Below are positions 50,532 to 59,151 of a stretch of 64,000 bases of DNA, piece after piece. Source of the stretch: Methanomicrobiales archaeon (GTDB lineage Archaea > Halobacteriota > Methanomicrobia > Methanomicrobiales > Methanospirillaceae); the NCBI GenBank assembly GCA_022841205.1, contig JALHCK010000008.1, positions 84,193 through 148,192 on the forward strand, read 5' to 3'. The notes under the pieces were generated by a model, which saw only the letters and a program-made list of their open reading frames with translations, was not told the origin of the DNA and did no database searches. How positions within the stretch are numbered: position 1 is the stretch's first letter; every line of letters begins with the position of its first letter. The position numbers and the translations under genes are program-made.

Positions 50532-50785
50532 GGACTTATCTCCTTGTTGATGACGAGATCCTGCATCTCCCTGGCCACGGAAATCAGCCGGAGCCACATG
50601 TTAAGCGAGGCCCGGAGCGCCGCAATATCCTCTGCATGGACCTTCAGTACCAGGGTGTCCGGACCGTCCATCAGGCATTCGGCGCTGGAACGGGTATTGA
50701 CTTCGGCCTCCATCTCGGGACTGACCGCCCCAAAGATCGCTCCGGCCTGGTCCGACCTGAACCGGAAGACCGCCTCATGCCTCAT
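50528..50785 (-). CDS. pcc1: KEOPS complex subunit Pcc1
   Basis: An 85-residue protein with the Pcc1 pattern: FRF.S...AIFGAVSPEME, then DTLVLKVHAEDIAALRASLNMWLRLI. Pcc1 is the dimerising subunit of KEOPS, which makes the universal t6A37 modification of ANN-decoding tRNAs together with Kae1 and Bud32. It overlaps both the preceding Brix gene and following pfdB, a conserved archaeal arrangement. Confidence 0.88.
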   Translation of the reverse strand: MRHEAVFRFRSDQAGAIFGAVSPEMEAEVNTRSSAECLMDGPDTLVLKVHAEDIAALRASLNMWLRLISVAREMQDLVINKEISP

Positions 50786-51179
50786 GGATCATCAGCCGGA
50801 GCAGGTAACGGCGTTTCCGGGTGCCATCAAAGAGGCACCCTCCTCCACCTGATCCCGACAATTTCACCGGTATATATGGGGCGAGCCGCTCATAAAGAGG
50901 TAGGTCATCGACCTGGATTCCCGGAAGGCGTTCTCCGGGCCGCTCTTCAACGCTCCAGGACGGGATCCTGATCTCTTCAACGGTCAGGCCATGATCCGAA
51001 ACCCGGAGCGAGAATTCCTTTCCACGCGCGGAGAAGATAAAAGAAACAGGGTCTATGGTGTCTATCTCGGGAAGGCCCATCTTCCCCCGCAGGACGTATG
51101 AGCACCCTGCTGCGGCAGCAAAATCCTTGGCAAGCGATCGGAGTTCAGGGGCAGGTTTTCGTGACGTGGTGACGATCAT
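50775..51179 (-). CDS. Brix-domain ribosome biogenesis protein
   Basis: A 134-residue archaeal Brix/IMP4-type protein. The opening MIVTTSRKPAPELRSLAKDF is characteristic, as is SFIFSARGKEFSLRVSDHG. Archaeal members bind rRNA and act in large-subunit or pre-rRNA maturation. ATG 51179 overlaps the rpoP stop (ATGA). The frame extends upstream into rpoP, which is not used. Confidence 0.85.
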   Translation of the reverse strand: MIVTTSRKPAPELRSLAKDFAAAAGCSYVLRGKMGLPEIDTIDPVSFIFSARGKEFSLRVSDHGLTVEEIRIPSWSVEERPGERLPGIQVDDLPLYERLAPYIPVKLSGSGGGGCLFDGTRKRRYLLRLMIHEA

Positions 51180-51310
51180 CGGGCACGGATTTCTTTGGTT
51201 GCGGCACCCCGTTCCTTGAAAAGGATCCGGTGCCCGCAATAGGGGCACCGGATATTTACATCAATCTCGACCCTGGCCTTGCAGCGGGCACACTTGTATG
51301 ACCCTGCCAC
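51176..51310 (-). CDS. rpoP: DNA-directed RNA polymerase subunit P
   Basis: A 44-residue Rpo12 subunit that reads MAGSYKCARCKARVEIDVNI, then RCPYCGHRILFKERGAATKE. The two CxxC pairs (CARC and CPYC) bind one zinc; the RCPYCG..I..K.R signature is universal. Start is GTG 51310, about 11 bases after AGGAGG, which lies within the end of the L37ae gene. The stop overlaps the Brix ATG, so translation of the three genes is probably coupled. Confidence 0.95.
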   Translation of the reverse strand: MAGSYKCARCKARVEIDVNIRCPYCGHRILFKERGAATKEIRAR

Positions 51311-51316
51311 GCCCGA

Positions 51317-51607
51317 TCAGACCTCCTTGCCTAAAGCGCGGTCGATCGTGCGCAGTGCGATGCGGAGCTGCGGTGTCTGGGGCTGGTATGCACCACCGGC
51401 AAACCGGAACCCGCACTTCCTGCAGCTCCAGATACCGGTCCCCTCCCTCCGTACGGCAACTGTGTCACATTTCGGGCAGCGGTGTGCCGCCCGGGAGACT
51501 TTCTCGGTCTCCTTCACGCGTTTGCGGACGAACCTGCCGTATCTCGGGCCAAAACGCCCGGCGCTTCCCGAAACTCTTCCCTTTGCCTTCTGCGTTTTCC
51601 GTGCCAT
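51317..51607 (-). CDS. rpl37ae: Large-subunit ribosomal protein L37ae
   Basis: A 96-residue zinc-ribbon ribosomal protein. SGSAGRFGPRYGRFVRKRV is the basic rRNA-binding N-terminus, and CPKC...CRKC near residues 44-65 binds zinc. ATG 51607 gives the standard length. It is followed by rpoP and preceded by the SBDS gene with a 44-bp gap, the place where archaeal exosome genes commonly lie. Confidence 0.95.
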   Translation of the reverse strand: MARKTQKAKGRVSGSAGRFGPRYGRFVRKRVKETEKVSRAAHRCPKCDTVAVRREGTGIWSCRKCGFRFAGGAYQPQTPQLRIALRTIDRALGKEV

Positions 51608-51651
51608 TGAACCTGCCCCGGATATCTGTCTCTTATACTCTGTCCTCTCTG

Positions 51652-52356
51652 TTAATATACTTGATTGAGAATACGTACCTCGCCATTGCCCCTGGTGATG
51701 CGGTTGATCAGGTCGTAGAACTCCCCCTGGATCCCGGCCGGGATGCGGACAACGCAAATCCAGGATCCGTCCTTCTGCCATTCCTCTTTCTCCATCTGGG
51801 CGGCACCCTGTATCTCTCCATAGGCCTTTGAAGCGAAATCGGGCGGGATTTTTACCGCAATGCGGACTTCCTCGAACTTGATGGGGAGGATTGGGCGAAG
51901 CGCTTTTACCGTCTCCTTGACGAGCTCTTCGGTGTTCTTATAGAGATCGATATTGACCCGGGCTTCATCCATAGCCATCTCGATCCGCTGGGGAGGGTGC
52001 GGGAGGCTGGTCTGGGGGTTGATCGCGTTCCGGGCGATGAAGGCGATGACCTTCTTCTTCTTCTCGGCAATCATCTGCCGGCGCTGCTCGGCCGTGAGGT
52101 GGATCTCCCCTTTCCTGATGATCTTTTCAGCGGCTGCGAAAAAATCGGTGGTGGAGAACACCTTCGTAAGCGCCTCATCGGATGCCCGGGTACCGCGCGA
52201 GGAGTTTTCGAAAATGGAGAGCGCGGCCACCATGTCTTCGATATCGATTGCTTCCCCCTGGCGGTACTTGACCGCCAGGTCGGGATCGACGAGCAGTTCA
52301 AACTTCTCCCCATGGCTCTCCAGCCTCGCCACTACCGCTCTCTCGAGAGGTATCAT
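51652..52356 (-). CDS. Ribosome maturation factor SBDS/Sdo1
   Basis: A 234-residue protein of the Shwachman-Bodian-Diamond family with three domains: an N-terminal FYSH domain (KFELLVDPDLAVKYRQG), a helical middle (QRRQMIAEKKKKVIAFIARNA) and a C-terminal ferredoxin-like domain. In eukaryotes it helps release eIF6 from 60S subunits; the archaeal role is presumably similar. It lies between psmA and rpl37ae, 10 bases after psmA. Confidence 0.94.
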   Translation of the reverse strand: MIPLERAVVARLESHGEKFELLVDPDLAVKYRQGEAIDIEDMVAALSIFENSSRGTRASDEALTKVFSTTDFFAAAEKIIRKGEIHLTAEQRRQMIAEKKKKVIAFIARNAINPQTSLPHPPQRIEMAMDEARVNIDLYKNTEELVKETVKALRPILPIKFEEVRIAVKIPPDFASKAYGEIQGAAQMEKEEWQKDGSWICVVRIPAGIQGEFYDLINRITRGNGEVRILNQVY

Positions 52357-52366
52357 GCAGTCAGCC

Positions 52367-53092
52367 CTACTTTTCGAATTTTTCTACGAACGATGCGACC
52401 TCTTCCTTGCTCATCTTCCGGAACTCGGGCTTCTTTTTCTCGATAACGCCGATTTCCACGGTATTGACATCGAACTTTCCTTCGGTGGCGTCGTGGAGGG
52501 CTTTGAGGCCGAGGAGGATGGTATCTTTCAGGGGAGCATCGTAATCGTATTCTTCCTCGAAGACCTTCATAACGGCGTTCCTTCCGATCCCGATCCCGGT
52601 CGCCTTGTACTCAAGAAGGGTCCCGCTCGGATCAGTCTCGAAGAGACGGAATTCTCCATCGCTGATCCCTGCGATGAGGAGGGCGGTCCCATACGGGCGG
52701 GCTCCGCCAAACTGCGTGTAGGTCTGCATGTGGTCGCACAGCTTCTTTGCCAGGGCTTCCACATCGATTCGCTCGTCATAGGTCACGCGGTTGATCTGGC
52801 ACTCGATCCGTGCCCGGTCCACCAGGGCACGGGCATCTCCGACCAGCCCCGAAGACGCAACACCAATATGTTCATCGATGACAAAGATCTTCTCGATCGA
52901 TGACGGCTCGAGCAGGCGTGAGCTCACCCTCTTGTCAACGATAAGCACGATGCCATCCCTGCATTTCATTCCGACCGCGGTCGTGCCCCTCTTTACCGCT
53001 TCGCGCGCGTACTCGACCTGATAAAGGCGGCCGTCCGGACTGAACACCGTGATGGCCCGGTCATATCCCATCTGGTATGCCTGTGGCTGCAT
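52367..53092 (-). CDS. psmA: Proteasome alpha subunit
   Basis: A 241-residue alpha subunit of the 20S proteasome. The family signature YDRAITVFSPDGRLYQVEYA (residues 9-28) includes the N-terminal gate and H0 helix. GTTAVGMKCRDGIVLIVDKR and GVASSGLVGDARALVDRAR follow. Alpha rings cap the catalytic beta rings and dock the PAN ATPase. Located in the conserved ribosome/RNase P gene string, two bases after rnp2. Confidence 0.97.
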   Translation of the reverse strand: MQPQAYQMGYDRAITVFSPDGRLYQVEYAREAVKRGTTAVGMKCRDGIVLIVDKRVSSRLLEPSSIEKIFVIDEHIGVASSGLVGDARALVDRARIECQINRVTYDERIDVEALAKKLCDHMQTYTQFGGARPYGTALLIAGISDGEFRLFETDPSGTLLEYKATGIGIGRNAVMKVFEEEYDYDAPLKDTILLGLKALHDATEGKFDVNTVEIGVIEKKKPEFRKMSKEEVASFVEKFEK

Positions 53093-53094
53093 TA

Positions 53095-53580
53095 CTATTC
53101 CTCCAGATCATCCTGTGTGAGAAACAAGAGCTCCTGACTTTTAATTCCTTTTTCCATCAAATCAACCTTTTGACCCTGGTATCGCCGTGCACAATACACC
53201 TTCCCCCCGAAACTGACCTCCTCCGGATCTCCTGGGAGCGGGTGAGTAACCCGCTGGATTCTCTTTCGGAGCGCATGGAGCGTGCCGGATGTCGCTTTCG
53301 AACGGAGTACGAGGGCTTCACTCCCTGCAACGGTGACCGTGGCGAGGGCAATCCGAAGATCGTGTTCTCCTCCCCTGTTGCACCGGACGATGAGATGTCC
53401 CGGGACCGAATCGATAACCGCCGGGCTGATCATCGCGGCACGCACATCTCCAAAGAGGCTGGTGAGAGCGCAGGAAACCGCCCGGTAAAGTTCCTTCTGA
53501 TCGGCACCGGCTCCCACCGGTTCGATGGCGGCAAGGACGTATCGTTTCTTTGTCCTGAGCGTGGGGGGGAGAGGTTTCAT
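53095..53580 (-). CDS. rnp2: RNase P protein component 2 (Pop5)
   Basis: A 161-residue archaeal Pop5 homologue, an RNA-recognition-like protein that pairs with Rpp30 in RNase P for 5' maturation of tRNA. KRYVLAAIE near residues 12-20, LFGDVRAAMISPAVIDS and GHLIVRCNRGGEHDLRIAL are the conserved strands. ATG 53580 is chosen; it overlaps the rnp3 stop. The gene is followed by psmA after two bases. Confidence 0.87.
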   Translation of the reverse strand: MKPLPPTLRTKKRYVLAAIEPVGAGADQKELYRAVSCALTSLFGDVRAAMISPAVIDSVPGHLIVRCNRGGEHDLRIALATVTVAGSEALVLRSKATSGTLHALRKRIQRVTHPLPGDPEEVSFGGKVYCARRYQGQKVDLMEKGIKSQELLFLTQDDLEE

Positions 53581-54221
53581 GATACCACCCTGACCGGGCC
53601 TTCCGGGGCGATAAGATTCCCGACAGTAGAAAGAGCTTCGCAAACGTCGTCCTCTTCCATTCCAAAGAGGCTGCAGAGTAGCACTATATCGTTGGCCGAC
53701 CGGAGATGGAGCACCGAGCGGGCATTGCTCGAGACGGTGAGAAAAAACCGGTAACGGTCGTGGAGCCGGATCAGCTCCGCGAACCTGACCAGGACACGCT
53801 GGCGGGAGGGCCCGGAGGTATGGATTAGAGGAGAGATATCGATATCCACAGCTATTCCCCGTTCTGCGGCAATCCGGGCGCAGATGTGGTCAAAAGACTG
53901 CTTCCTGGCCAGGTGGAGAGCCCGCAAAACGTGCACCCCCCTGATGTTCAGCACGGCACGGTTGAACCCGTTCTCTCCTGCTTCCACCATAACCAGGGAC
54001 TTCCCATCATTGTACCTGGACAGCCGGCCTGATACCGTCCGCACGCTTTCCGCCCTGATAATAGATGCAGGGATAATCCTGACTCCAGGGCAGGTAAGTG
54101 TTACGGCATCCGGTACAACGATGGTATCAAAACCAAGCTCCCGGGCCTCGACCGCCATTCGCCGGAGCGAAGAGTTGCCTTCGGGATAGGGGTGGATACA
54201 GGCGTCTGCAACCGTCATCAT
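53577..54221 (-). CDS. rnp3: RNase P protein component 3 (Rpp30)
   Basis: About 214 residues with the TIM-barrel-like (PHP-related) Rpp30 fold. ADACIHPYPEGNSSLRRMA, then ELGFDTIVVPDAV and GIAVDIDISPLIHTSG fit the family. I start at ATG 54221 or 54218 (MMTVADACIH); the longer frame to 54269 overlaps the L15e gene. It makes a heterodimer with Pop5, encoded immediately downstream with an overlapping start. Confidence 0.87.
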   Translation of the reverse strand: MMTVADACIHPYPEGNSSLRRMAVEARELGFDTIVVPDAVTLTCPGVRIIPASIIRAESVRTVSGRLSRYNDGKSLVMVEAGENGFNRAVLNIRGVHVLRALHLARKQSFDHICARIAAERGIAVDIDISPLIHTSGPSRQRVLVRFAELIRLHDRYRFFLTVSSNARSVLHLRSANDIVLLCSLFGMEEDDVCEALSTVGNLIAPEGPVRVVS

Positions 54222-54249
54222 TGAGAGGATTGGAAAAAGAAGGGATATC

Positions 54250-54840
54250 TTATTTGCCCAGGTTTCCATGCGACCTGATGCTCGGGCGGGTCTTTTCGGT
54301 TCCCCTGCCGCGGGTCATCATGCCGCGTCCTTTCCTTCCGGCGCTTGTCTTTCCGCGCTCGGCGCGGCCACGACTCGTTCCCTTCCCGATCCATGCGAGC
54401 TGTTTATCGGCCAGGATGGCCGGGTGATGGGTATCTACGAGGATAACCTCGAACCACTTCTGCTTTCCGTCCTGCCCTACCCAGTAGGAGTTGAGGACTT
54501 CCATGTTCGGGTACCGGACGGAGGCCCGCTCCTCAGCCATGCGCTGCAGGCTCTTTGCCGGGGTGATGCGGTTCTTCCCCATCCGGATGGACCGGCGTCC
54601 CCGGATAAATCGCGATTTCCGGCGTCCTCCGCGGCGCACTTTCACCCGCACCACTGCAACGCCCTGTTTTGCCTTGTAGCCAAGATTCCTGGCGCGGTCT
54701 ATCCGGGTCGGACGCTCGACCCTGACCACGCTGCCTTCACGCCTCCATACCTGCATCCGGTGCCACTGGAGGCCTTTAACCTCCGATTCACCGGGATTCT
54801 TCCATGCCTCACGTACGTAGGCATACATCGATTTCACCAT
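54250..54840 (-). CDS. rpl15e: Large-subunit ribosomal protein L15e
   Basis: A 196-residue basic protein. YVREAWKNPGESEVKGLQW, RPTRIDRARNLGYKAKQG and RKSRFIRGRRSIRMGKNRIT are diagnostic of L15e. The C-terminus (GKTSAGRKGRGMMTRGRGTE) is the flexible rRNA-binding tail. It is the first gene of the string that runs through rnp3, rnp2 and psmA. The 120 bp upstream probably hold the promoter. Confidence 0.96.
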   Translation of the reverse strand: MVKSMYAYVREAWKNPGESEVKGLQWHRMQVWRREGSVVRVERPTRIDRARNLGYKAKQGVAVVRVKVRRGGRRKSRFIRGRRSIRMGKNRITPAKSLQRMAEERASVRYPNMEVLNSYWVGQDGKQKWFEVILVDTHHPAILADKQLAWIGKGTSRGRAERGKTSAGRKGRGMMTRGRGTEKTRPSIRSHGNLGK

Positions 54841-54961
54841 GGTAGATCACCATCAGGTTCAGCGCAGGATGCGCCACATTCCTTCACGGGACAGATCCCG
54901 TCAGTCCTGTATATTTCGGCAGGGTGCTTCATAAAACCATCTTCCGGAAACCTGCCAGTGC

Positions 54962-55426
54962 TTACCCTTTCCGTTTCCCGAGTACCCGGATATCTTCGAT
55001 CCTTGTTGCGGGATACTGGCCCTGCTCATCCTTCTCGGCCGACTTCACCATGTCCCAGATGGTCAGGAGTGCAACCGAGACCCCGGTGAGCGCCTCCATC
55101 TCCACCCCGGTCTTGCCAATCGATCGCACCGTAACGATCACCTCGATCGCCTCCTTCTGCTGGTCGAAAGAGACCTCTACCGAAGTCACAGGGATGGCGT
55201 GGCACATCGGTATAAGGCGGAATGTATCCTTTACTGCGAGCGTTGCTGCAACCTGCGCCGTTGCAAGCACGTTGCCCTTGAGCGCCGTCCCTGAACGGAT
55301 GGCCTCGAGGGTTTCCTTCCGGAGCGCGATCCTGCCTGCGGCGACTGCTTCCCTTCTCACTTCAGCCTTTGCACCTACGTCCACCATGTGGACCTTTTCG
55401 TCACGGATATGGGTAAACTCGACCAT
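54962..55426 (-). CDS. moaC: Cyclic pyranopterin monophosphate synthase
   Basis: A 154-residue MoaC. It converts 3',8-cH2GTP to cyclic pyranopterin monophosphate in molybdopterin (or tungstopterin) synthesis, which methanogens need for formylmethanofuran dehydrogenase and formate dehydrogenase. The conserved KGNVLATAQVA, IPMCHAIPVTSVEVSF and KTGVEMEALTGVSVALLTIW are present. Its start overlaps the nnr stop, so the two are co-transcribed. Confidence 0.96.
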   Translation of the reverse strand: MVEFTHIRDEKVHMVDVGAKAEVRREAVAAGRIALRKETLEAIRSGTALKGNVLATAQVAATLAVKDTFRLIPMCHAIPVTSVEVSFDQQKEAIEVIVTVRSIGKTGVEMEALTGVSVALLTIWDMVKSAEKDEQGQYPATRIEDIRVLGKRKG

Positions 55427-56850
55427 TACCTGCCTCCTTTCCCGAAGAGCTCAAGGGCGACCTGTGCCGGCAGGTCGCTTGCCAGCATCCCCCCGGCACA
55501 TTCCTGTTCGATGGCCATACCTGCCCTGCCGTTCACGTAGGCCGCAATGCAGGCCGCCTCGAAAGCCGGCAGCTGGCAGAACAGAGCCGCTGCAACCCCG
55601 GCAAGGACATCCCCTGTCCCTCCCACGGTCATCAGGGGGGTCCCGGTGCGGTTGAACCTGACCCGGACCCCGTCGCTGATGATGTCGATCCCGCCCTTGA
55701 GCAGCGTTATACCAGGGATTCCCGATTCCCTGACCATTCGGGCGCGCCCGATGGGATCATCTCCGATGCGGCACCCGGTCATGCGCTCAAACTCGCCGGC
55801 GTGTGGTGTGTATAAGGCATTCCCGGTCTGTGGGAGTGGGGTCCGGAGGGCATCTGCATCGAAGACCGCTTTCCTGCAATGAGGGGCGAGCGCCCGGACA
55901 ACGTGGTGGCTCTGGTCTCCAAGACCCGGCCCCATAACCACCACATCGGCATGGTCGATTAGCCGGAGGATCTGCCCGATGTGCTCGGCCTCGATGATGG
56001 CACCGTCAAGCGGTTCGTAGATGAGGTCGGGCACCGGTTCGAAAACGGGAGATGCGATCCGGACGATATCTGCCCCGGCCCGGAGCGCCCCGAGCCCGCA
56101 GAGGTACGGGGCGCCCTGGTACGGCCCTCCACCCACCACCAGCACCTCCCCGCCGTTTCCCTTGTGGGCATCAGGCCGCCTCTTCTTCAGCACCAGGAGG
56201 TCCCCGGGCCCGGTGAAGATCTCGGCTTCGAGAGGGATGCCGATCCCTGCCACCCGCGAACCTTCCACTTTTGGCCGGTGGAATGCAAGGATCACGTCAG
56301 TCCGCATTCCGGGAGTGGGGACATCTGCACTGATGACCGTTGCCGTGGAGCCGGAGGCCAGATCTACGCAGGTCCGGACGGGTTCTCTCAACGCACCCGA
56401 CAAACCGGTGCCAAGCAGTGCATCGACGATGACCTCTGCCTGCAGGAACATGGCGCGGAGCGCCATGACCTCCTCCCTGCACGCGACCGGGAACACGGAG
56501 ACCCGGCAGTGGGAGAGAACTTCGAGCTGGCTTGCCGTCTCGACAGTCATTCCCGGTCCGGTCACTACCACAACGTCTGGTCCGAGATCCTGCAGGTAGC
56601 GTGCGGCAACCATGCCATCACCACCGTTATTCCCCTTGCCGCAGAGGATCAGTACCTGGCTCCCTCCGGAAGCTCTCACCGATTCGGAGAGTGCCCGGCC
56701 GGCTCCCTCCATAAGCTGCAGCGAGGTGAGTCCCAGTGCCCGGGCGTTTGCGTCCACGGCCCGCATCCGCTCGTGAGTGATCAGCCCGGTTTCCGCAAAT
56801 TCTGCCATCGCGGCAGGGAGAGGATCATGCCCCTGCGTCATGCTTTTCAT
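55426..56850 (-). CDS. nnr: Bifunctional NAD(P)H-hydrate epimerase/dehydratase
   Basis: A 474-residue repair enzyme. The N-terminal YjeF domain (LMEGAGRALSESV, then GKGNNGGDGMVAARYL near 72-87) epimerises hydrated NAD(P)H. The C-terminal ribokinase-like domain (GGGPYQGAPYLCGLGALRAGAD, split here as two motifs; GPGLGDQSHH; TVGGTGDVLAG near 426-436) is the ADP- or ATP-dependent dehydratase. The product is restored NADH or NADPH. Linked by overlap to moaC. Confidence 0.93.
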   Translation of the reverse strand: MKSMTQGHDPLPAAMAEFAETGLITHERMRAVDANARALGLTSLQLMEGAGRALSESVRASGGSQVLILCGKGNNGGDGMVAARYLQDLGPDVVVVTGPGMTVETASQLEVLSHCRVSVFPVACREEVMALRAMFLQAEVIVDALLGTGLSGALREPVRTCVDLASGSTATVISADVPTPGMRTDVILAFHRPKVEGSRVAGIGIPLEAEIFTGPGDLLVLKKRRPDAHKGNGGEVLVVGGGPYQGAPYLCGLGALRAGADIVRIASPVFEPVPDLIYEPLDGAIIEAEHIGQILRLIDHADVVVMGPGLGDQSHHVVRALAPHCRKAVFDADALRTPLPQTGNALYTPHAGEFERMTGCRIGDDPIGRARMVRESGIPGITLLKGGIDIISDGVRVRFNRTGTPLMTVGGTGDVLAGVAAALFCQLPAFEAACIAAYVNGRAGMAIEQECAGGMLASDLPAQVALELFGKGGR

Positions 56851-56988
56851 GGACCTCAGTGCTAGAGCATCTGGTGGCAGAACTTATGAATTGTGAGGCA
56901 GCGCCCGGCTCACAAACCCGGGAAGCGTCCCGGTTGCGATGGAACGGCCGAACGCCAACATTTTTGACCGGATCGACAAATTACTAGG

Positions 56989-58389
56989 ATGATGGGTTTT
57001 TGGGAGGATGTTCGGGCAGCAGCACAGGAACTTTCCTCGCATCCCGATGCAACCATAATTTCCCATATCGATGCAGACGGGATATCCGGTGAGGCGATCC
57101 TCGCGCAGGCCCTCGCCCGGGAAGGTATCCGGACGACATCTGTCTTTGTCCGCCAGCTCGAGCCGCTGACAATGCGGCAGGTACCCAGGGACGATTCGTT
57201 CAAGATCTTCTGTGACCTTGGGGCCGGGCAGCAGAACCTGCTCGAGGAGCATGGGCTCTCAAACGAGGAAGTGCTGATAATCGACCACCACGTGAGCCAG
57301 GACTGCGGGACCGCCTACCAGCAGGTCAACTGCCTGCCCTATGGCCACACCAAGCTCTCGGCTGCCGGGGTCGCCTACCTGGTGGCAAGAGAACTGGACG
57401 CCTCCAATGCGGACCTGGCCCCCCTCGCGGTGATCGGAAACGTAGGTGATATGATGGCCCGCGAGGACTGCGGCCTGATTGGCCCGGCCCGTGAGATCGC
57501 AAGAGATGGGGCATCCCAGGGCCTGATCGAGATCAGGGAGCGCGATCTCAACTGCTACGGTATCTCTACCCGTCCGCTCCATGTATGTCTCTCATACAAC
57601 GACGACCCGTTCATCCCAGGAATCAGCAACAATGCCCCTGGGGCGATGAAGTTTCTCCAGCGTCTCGGCATCCCACTCCGCGATCCGGTGAAGGGCACGC
57701 TGGTCTGGGAGGAGATCCCTGACGAGCACCGGAAACGGATCACGAGTGCCCTTGCCCAGCAACTCCTTGCACATGGAGAAGGGATCTCCCGCCTCTTTGC
57801 CGAATCCTACATCTTTCCCGGTGAGCCGGAACGGACCCCTCTCCGGAATGCCCAGGAGTTCGCAACCCTCCTGAATTCCTGCGGGCGGTGGTCCCGACCC
57901 TCAGTGGGCGGTTCCATCTGCCGCGGTGACCGGGGTACCGCCTACCGGCAGGCCGAGCACATGCTCACCAACCATCGCGCCGTCATCCGCGAGCTCCTCC
58001 TGTATATCCTGGAGACCGGGGTGACAGAGCTATCCCACCTCCAGTTCATCCATGTCGGGGACCGGTATCCGGATACTATCGTTGGCATCGGTGCCGGGAT
58101 GGCGCTCTCGAAACTGAACATGGACAAACCCATCCTGATCATGGTGGAGCAACCGCAGGATCCGGGTTTGACCAAGGTCTCCATGCGGACCACGGAACGG
58201 GTTGTGGGATGGGGAATCGACCTCCAGCAGGCCATCGCCGAGGCTTCGTCCGCGCTGGGGGGTGCAGGGGGCGGGCACCGGATCGCCGCAGGAGCCTACA
58301 TACCAAGGGAATCAGAACAGGAGTTTGTCAGACGTGTCAATGAACTGCTCTCCGGGCAGTATGCAGAGGCAGGTGCAGGTCATCGCTGA
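56989..58389 (+). CDS. RecJ-like DHH-family nuclease/phosphoesterase
   Basis: A 466-residue archaeal RecJ homologue. Metal-binding motifs: SHIDADGISG near residues 24-33, CDLGAG, and IDHHVSQD near 98-105. The DHHA1 motif GGGHRIAAGA is near 425-434. Archaeal members (GAN/aRecJ) act as 5'-3' or 3'-5' nucleases at the replication fork with CMG-like helicase parts. Its exact activity here is not known. First gene of a four-gene operon; its last codons overlap the PUA-protein start. Confidence 0.88.
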   Translation: MMGFWEDVRAAAQELSSHPDATIISHIDADGISGEAILAQALAREGIRTTSVFVRQLEPLTMRQVPRDDSFKIFCDLGAGQQNLLEEHGLSNEEVLIIDHHVSQDCGTAYQQVNCLPYGHTKLSAAGVAYLVARELDASNADLAPLAVIGNVGDMMAREDCGLIGPAREIARDGASQGLIEIRERDLNCYGISTRPLHVCLSYNDDPFIPGISNNAPGAMKFLQRLGIPLRDPVKGTLVWEEIPDEHRKRITSALAQQLLAHGEGISRLFAESYIFPGEPERTPLRNAQEFATLLNSCGRWSRPSVGGSICRGDRGTAYRQAEHMLTNHRAVIRELLLYILETGVTELSHLQFIHVGDRYPDTIVGIGAGMALSKLNMDKPILIMVEQPQDPGLTKVSMRTTERVVGWGIDLQQAIAEASSALGGAGGGHRIAAGAYIPRESEQEFVRRVNELLSGQYAEAGAGHR

Positions 58390-58807
58390 CTTCCAGTTCG
58401 GACGGGGTGCCGGAAGGGCGCTCTTCCCGGACGGATGCGGCTTCATCTTCTCCCGGACCGGAAGGATACGCCAGGTGACGCTTGGAGGAAAACGGCTGGT
58501 CACGGTCAGGGCCATGGATGGGAAGTTCACGCTCGGGATTGACGGAGCCCTCAGGCTCCTTGCTTCGCTCCCCGCACCGGCTCACCGGGTGGTTGTGCTT
58601 GACGAGGTCGCGGAGTTCATCAGGGAGGGAAAGAACACGTTTGCAAAACACGTTGTCGCTGCGGACCCCGGCATCCGGTCCGGCGATGAGGTTATGGTAG
58701 TGACGGGAAACGACGATCTCCTTGCGACCGGATCAGCGGTCCTCTCCGGCAGAGAGATGCTTTGTTTTAATTACGGTGTAGCGGTAAAAGTACGGCAGGG
58801 AAGGTGA
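58361..58807 (+). CDS. PUA-domain RNA-binding protein
   Basis: A 148-residue protein. The N-terminal half (QFGRGAGRALFPDGCGFIFS, then KRLVTVRAMDGKFTLGIDGA) is a small alpha/beta domain. The C-terminal half (FAKHVVAADPGIRSGDEVMV and DLLATGSAVLSGREM) is a PUA domain, which binds structured RNA and occurs in tRNA and rRNA modification enzymes. No catalytic residue of a pseudouridine synthase or TGT is seen. ATG 58361 overlaps the RecJ-like gene. Confidence 0.85.
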   Translation: MQRQVQVIADFQFGRGAGRALFPDGCGFIFSRTGRIRQVTLGGKRLVTVRAMDGKFTLGIDGALRLLASLPAPAHRVVVLDEVAEFIREGKNTFAKHVVAADPGIRSGDEVMVVTGNDDLLATGSAVLSGREMLCFNYGVAVKVRQGR

Positions 58808-58812
58808 GCAGC

Positions 58813-59151
58813 ATGATGCCCGGAAACATAAATCCCAGGAAAATGAAACAGATGATGAAGCAGCTCGGGATGCAGGTGGAGCCGATCGAGGATGTCGTCC
58901 GCATCGTGATCGAGACTCCTAAAGGCAATTACATCTTTGATGCTGCTGAAGTGACCGCCATGACGATGCAGGGGGTTACCACCTACCAGATTGCGGGTCA
59001 CCCGCGGTTCGAAGAGAGTGCACCCGTCATCCCCGAAGACGATGTCCGGCTCGTGGCCGAGCAGGCAGGGGTATCCCTGGACTGCGCCCGCGAGGCACTC
59101 ATCGCCTGCCGGGGCGACATCGCTGAGGCGATCCTGAAGGTCTCGAAATGA
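58813..59151 (+). CDS. nac: Nascent polypeptide-associated complex protein
   Basis: About 112 residues. The NAC domain (NPRKMKQMMKQLGMQVEPIE, then GNYIFDAAEVTAMTMQGVTTYQI) is followed by a C-terminal UBA domain (LVAEQAGVSLDCAREALIACRGDIAEAI). Archaeal NAC is a homodimer that binds ribosomes near the exit tunnel and contacts new chains. ATG 58813 has GGTGA upstream; a GTG at 58804 would add three residues. It overlaps trmI by four bases. Confidence 0.94.
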   Translation: MMPGNINPRKMKQMMKQLGMQVEPIEDVVRIVIETPKGNYIFDAAEVTAMTMQGVTTYQIAGHPRFEESAPVIPEDDVRLVAEQAGVSLDCAREALIACRGDIAEAILKVSK

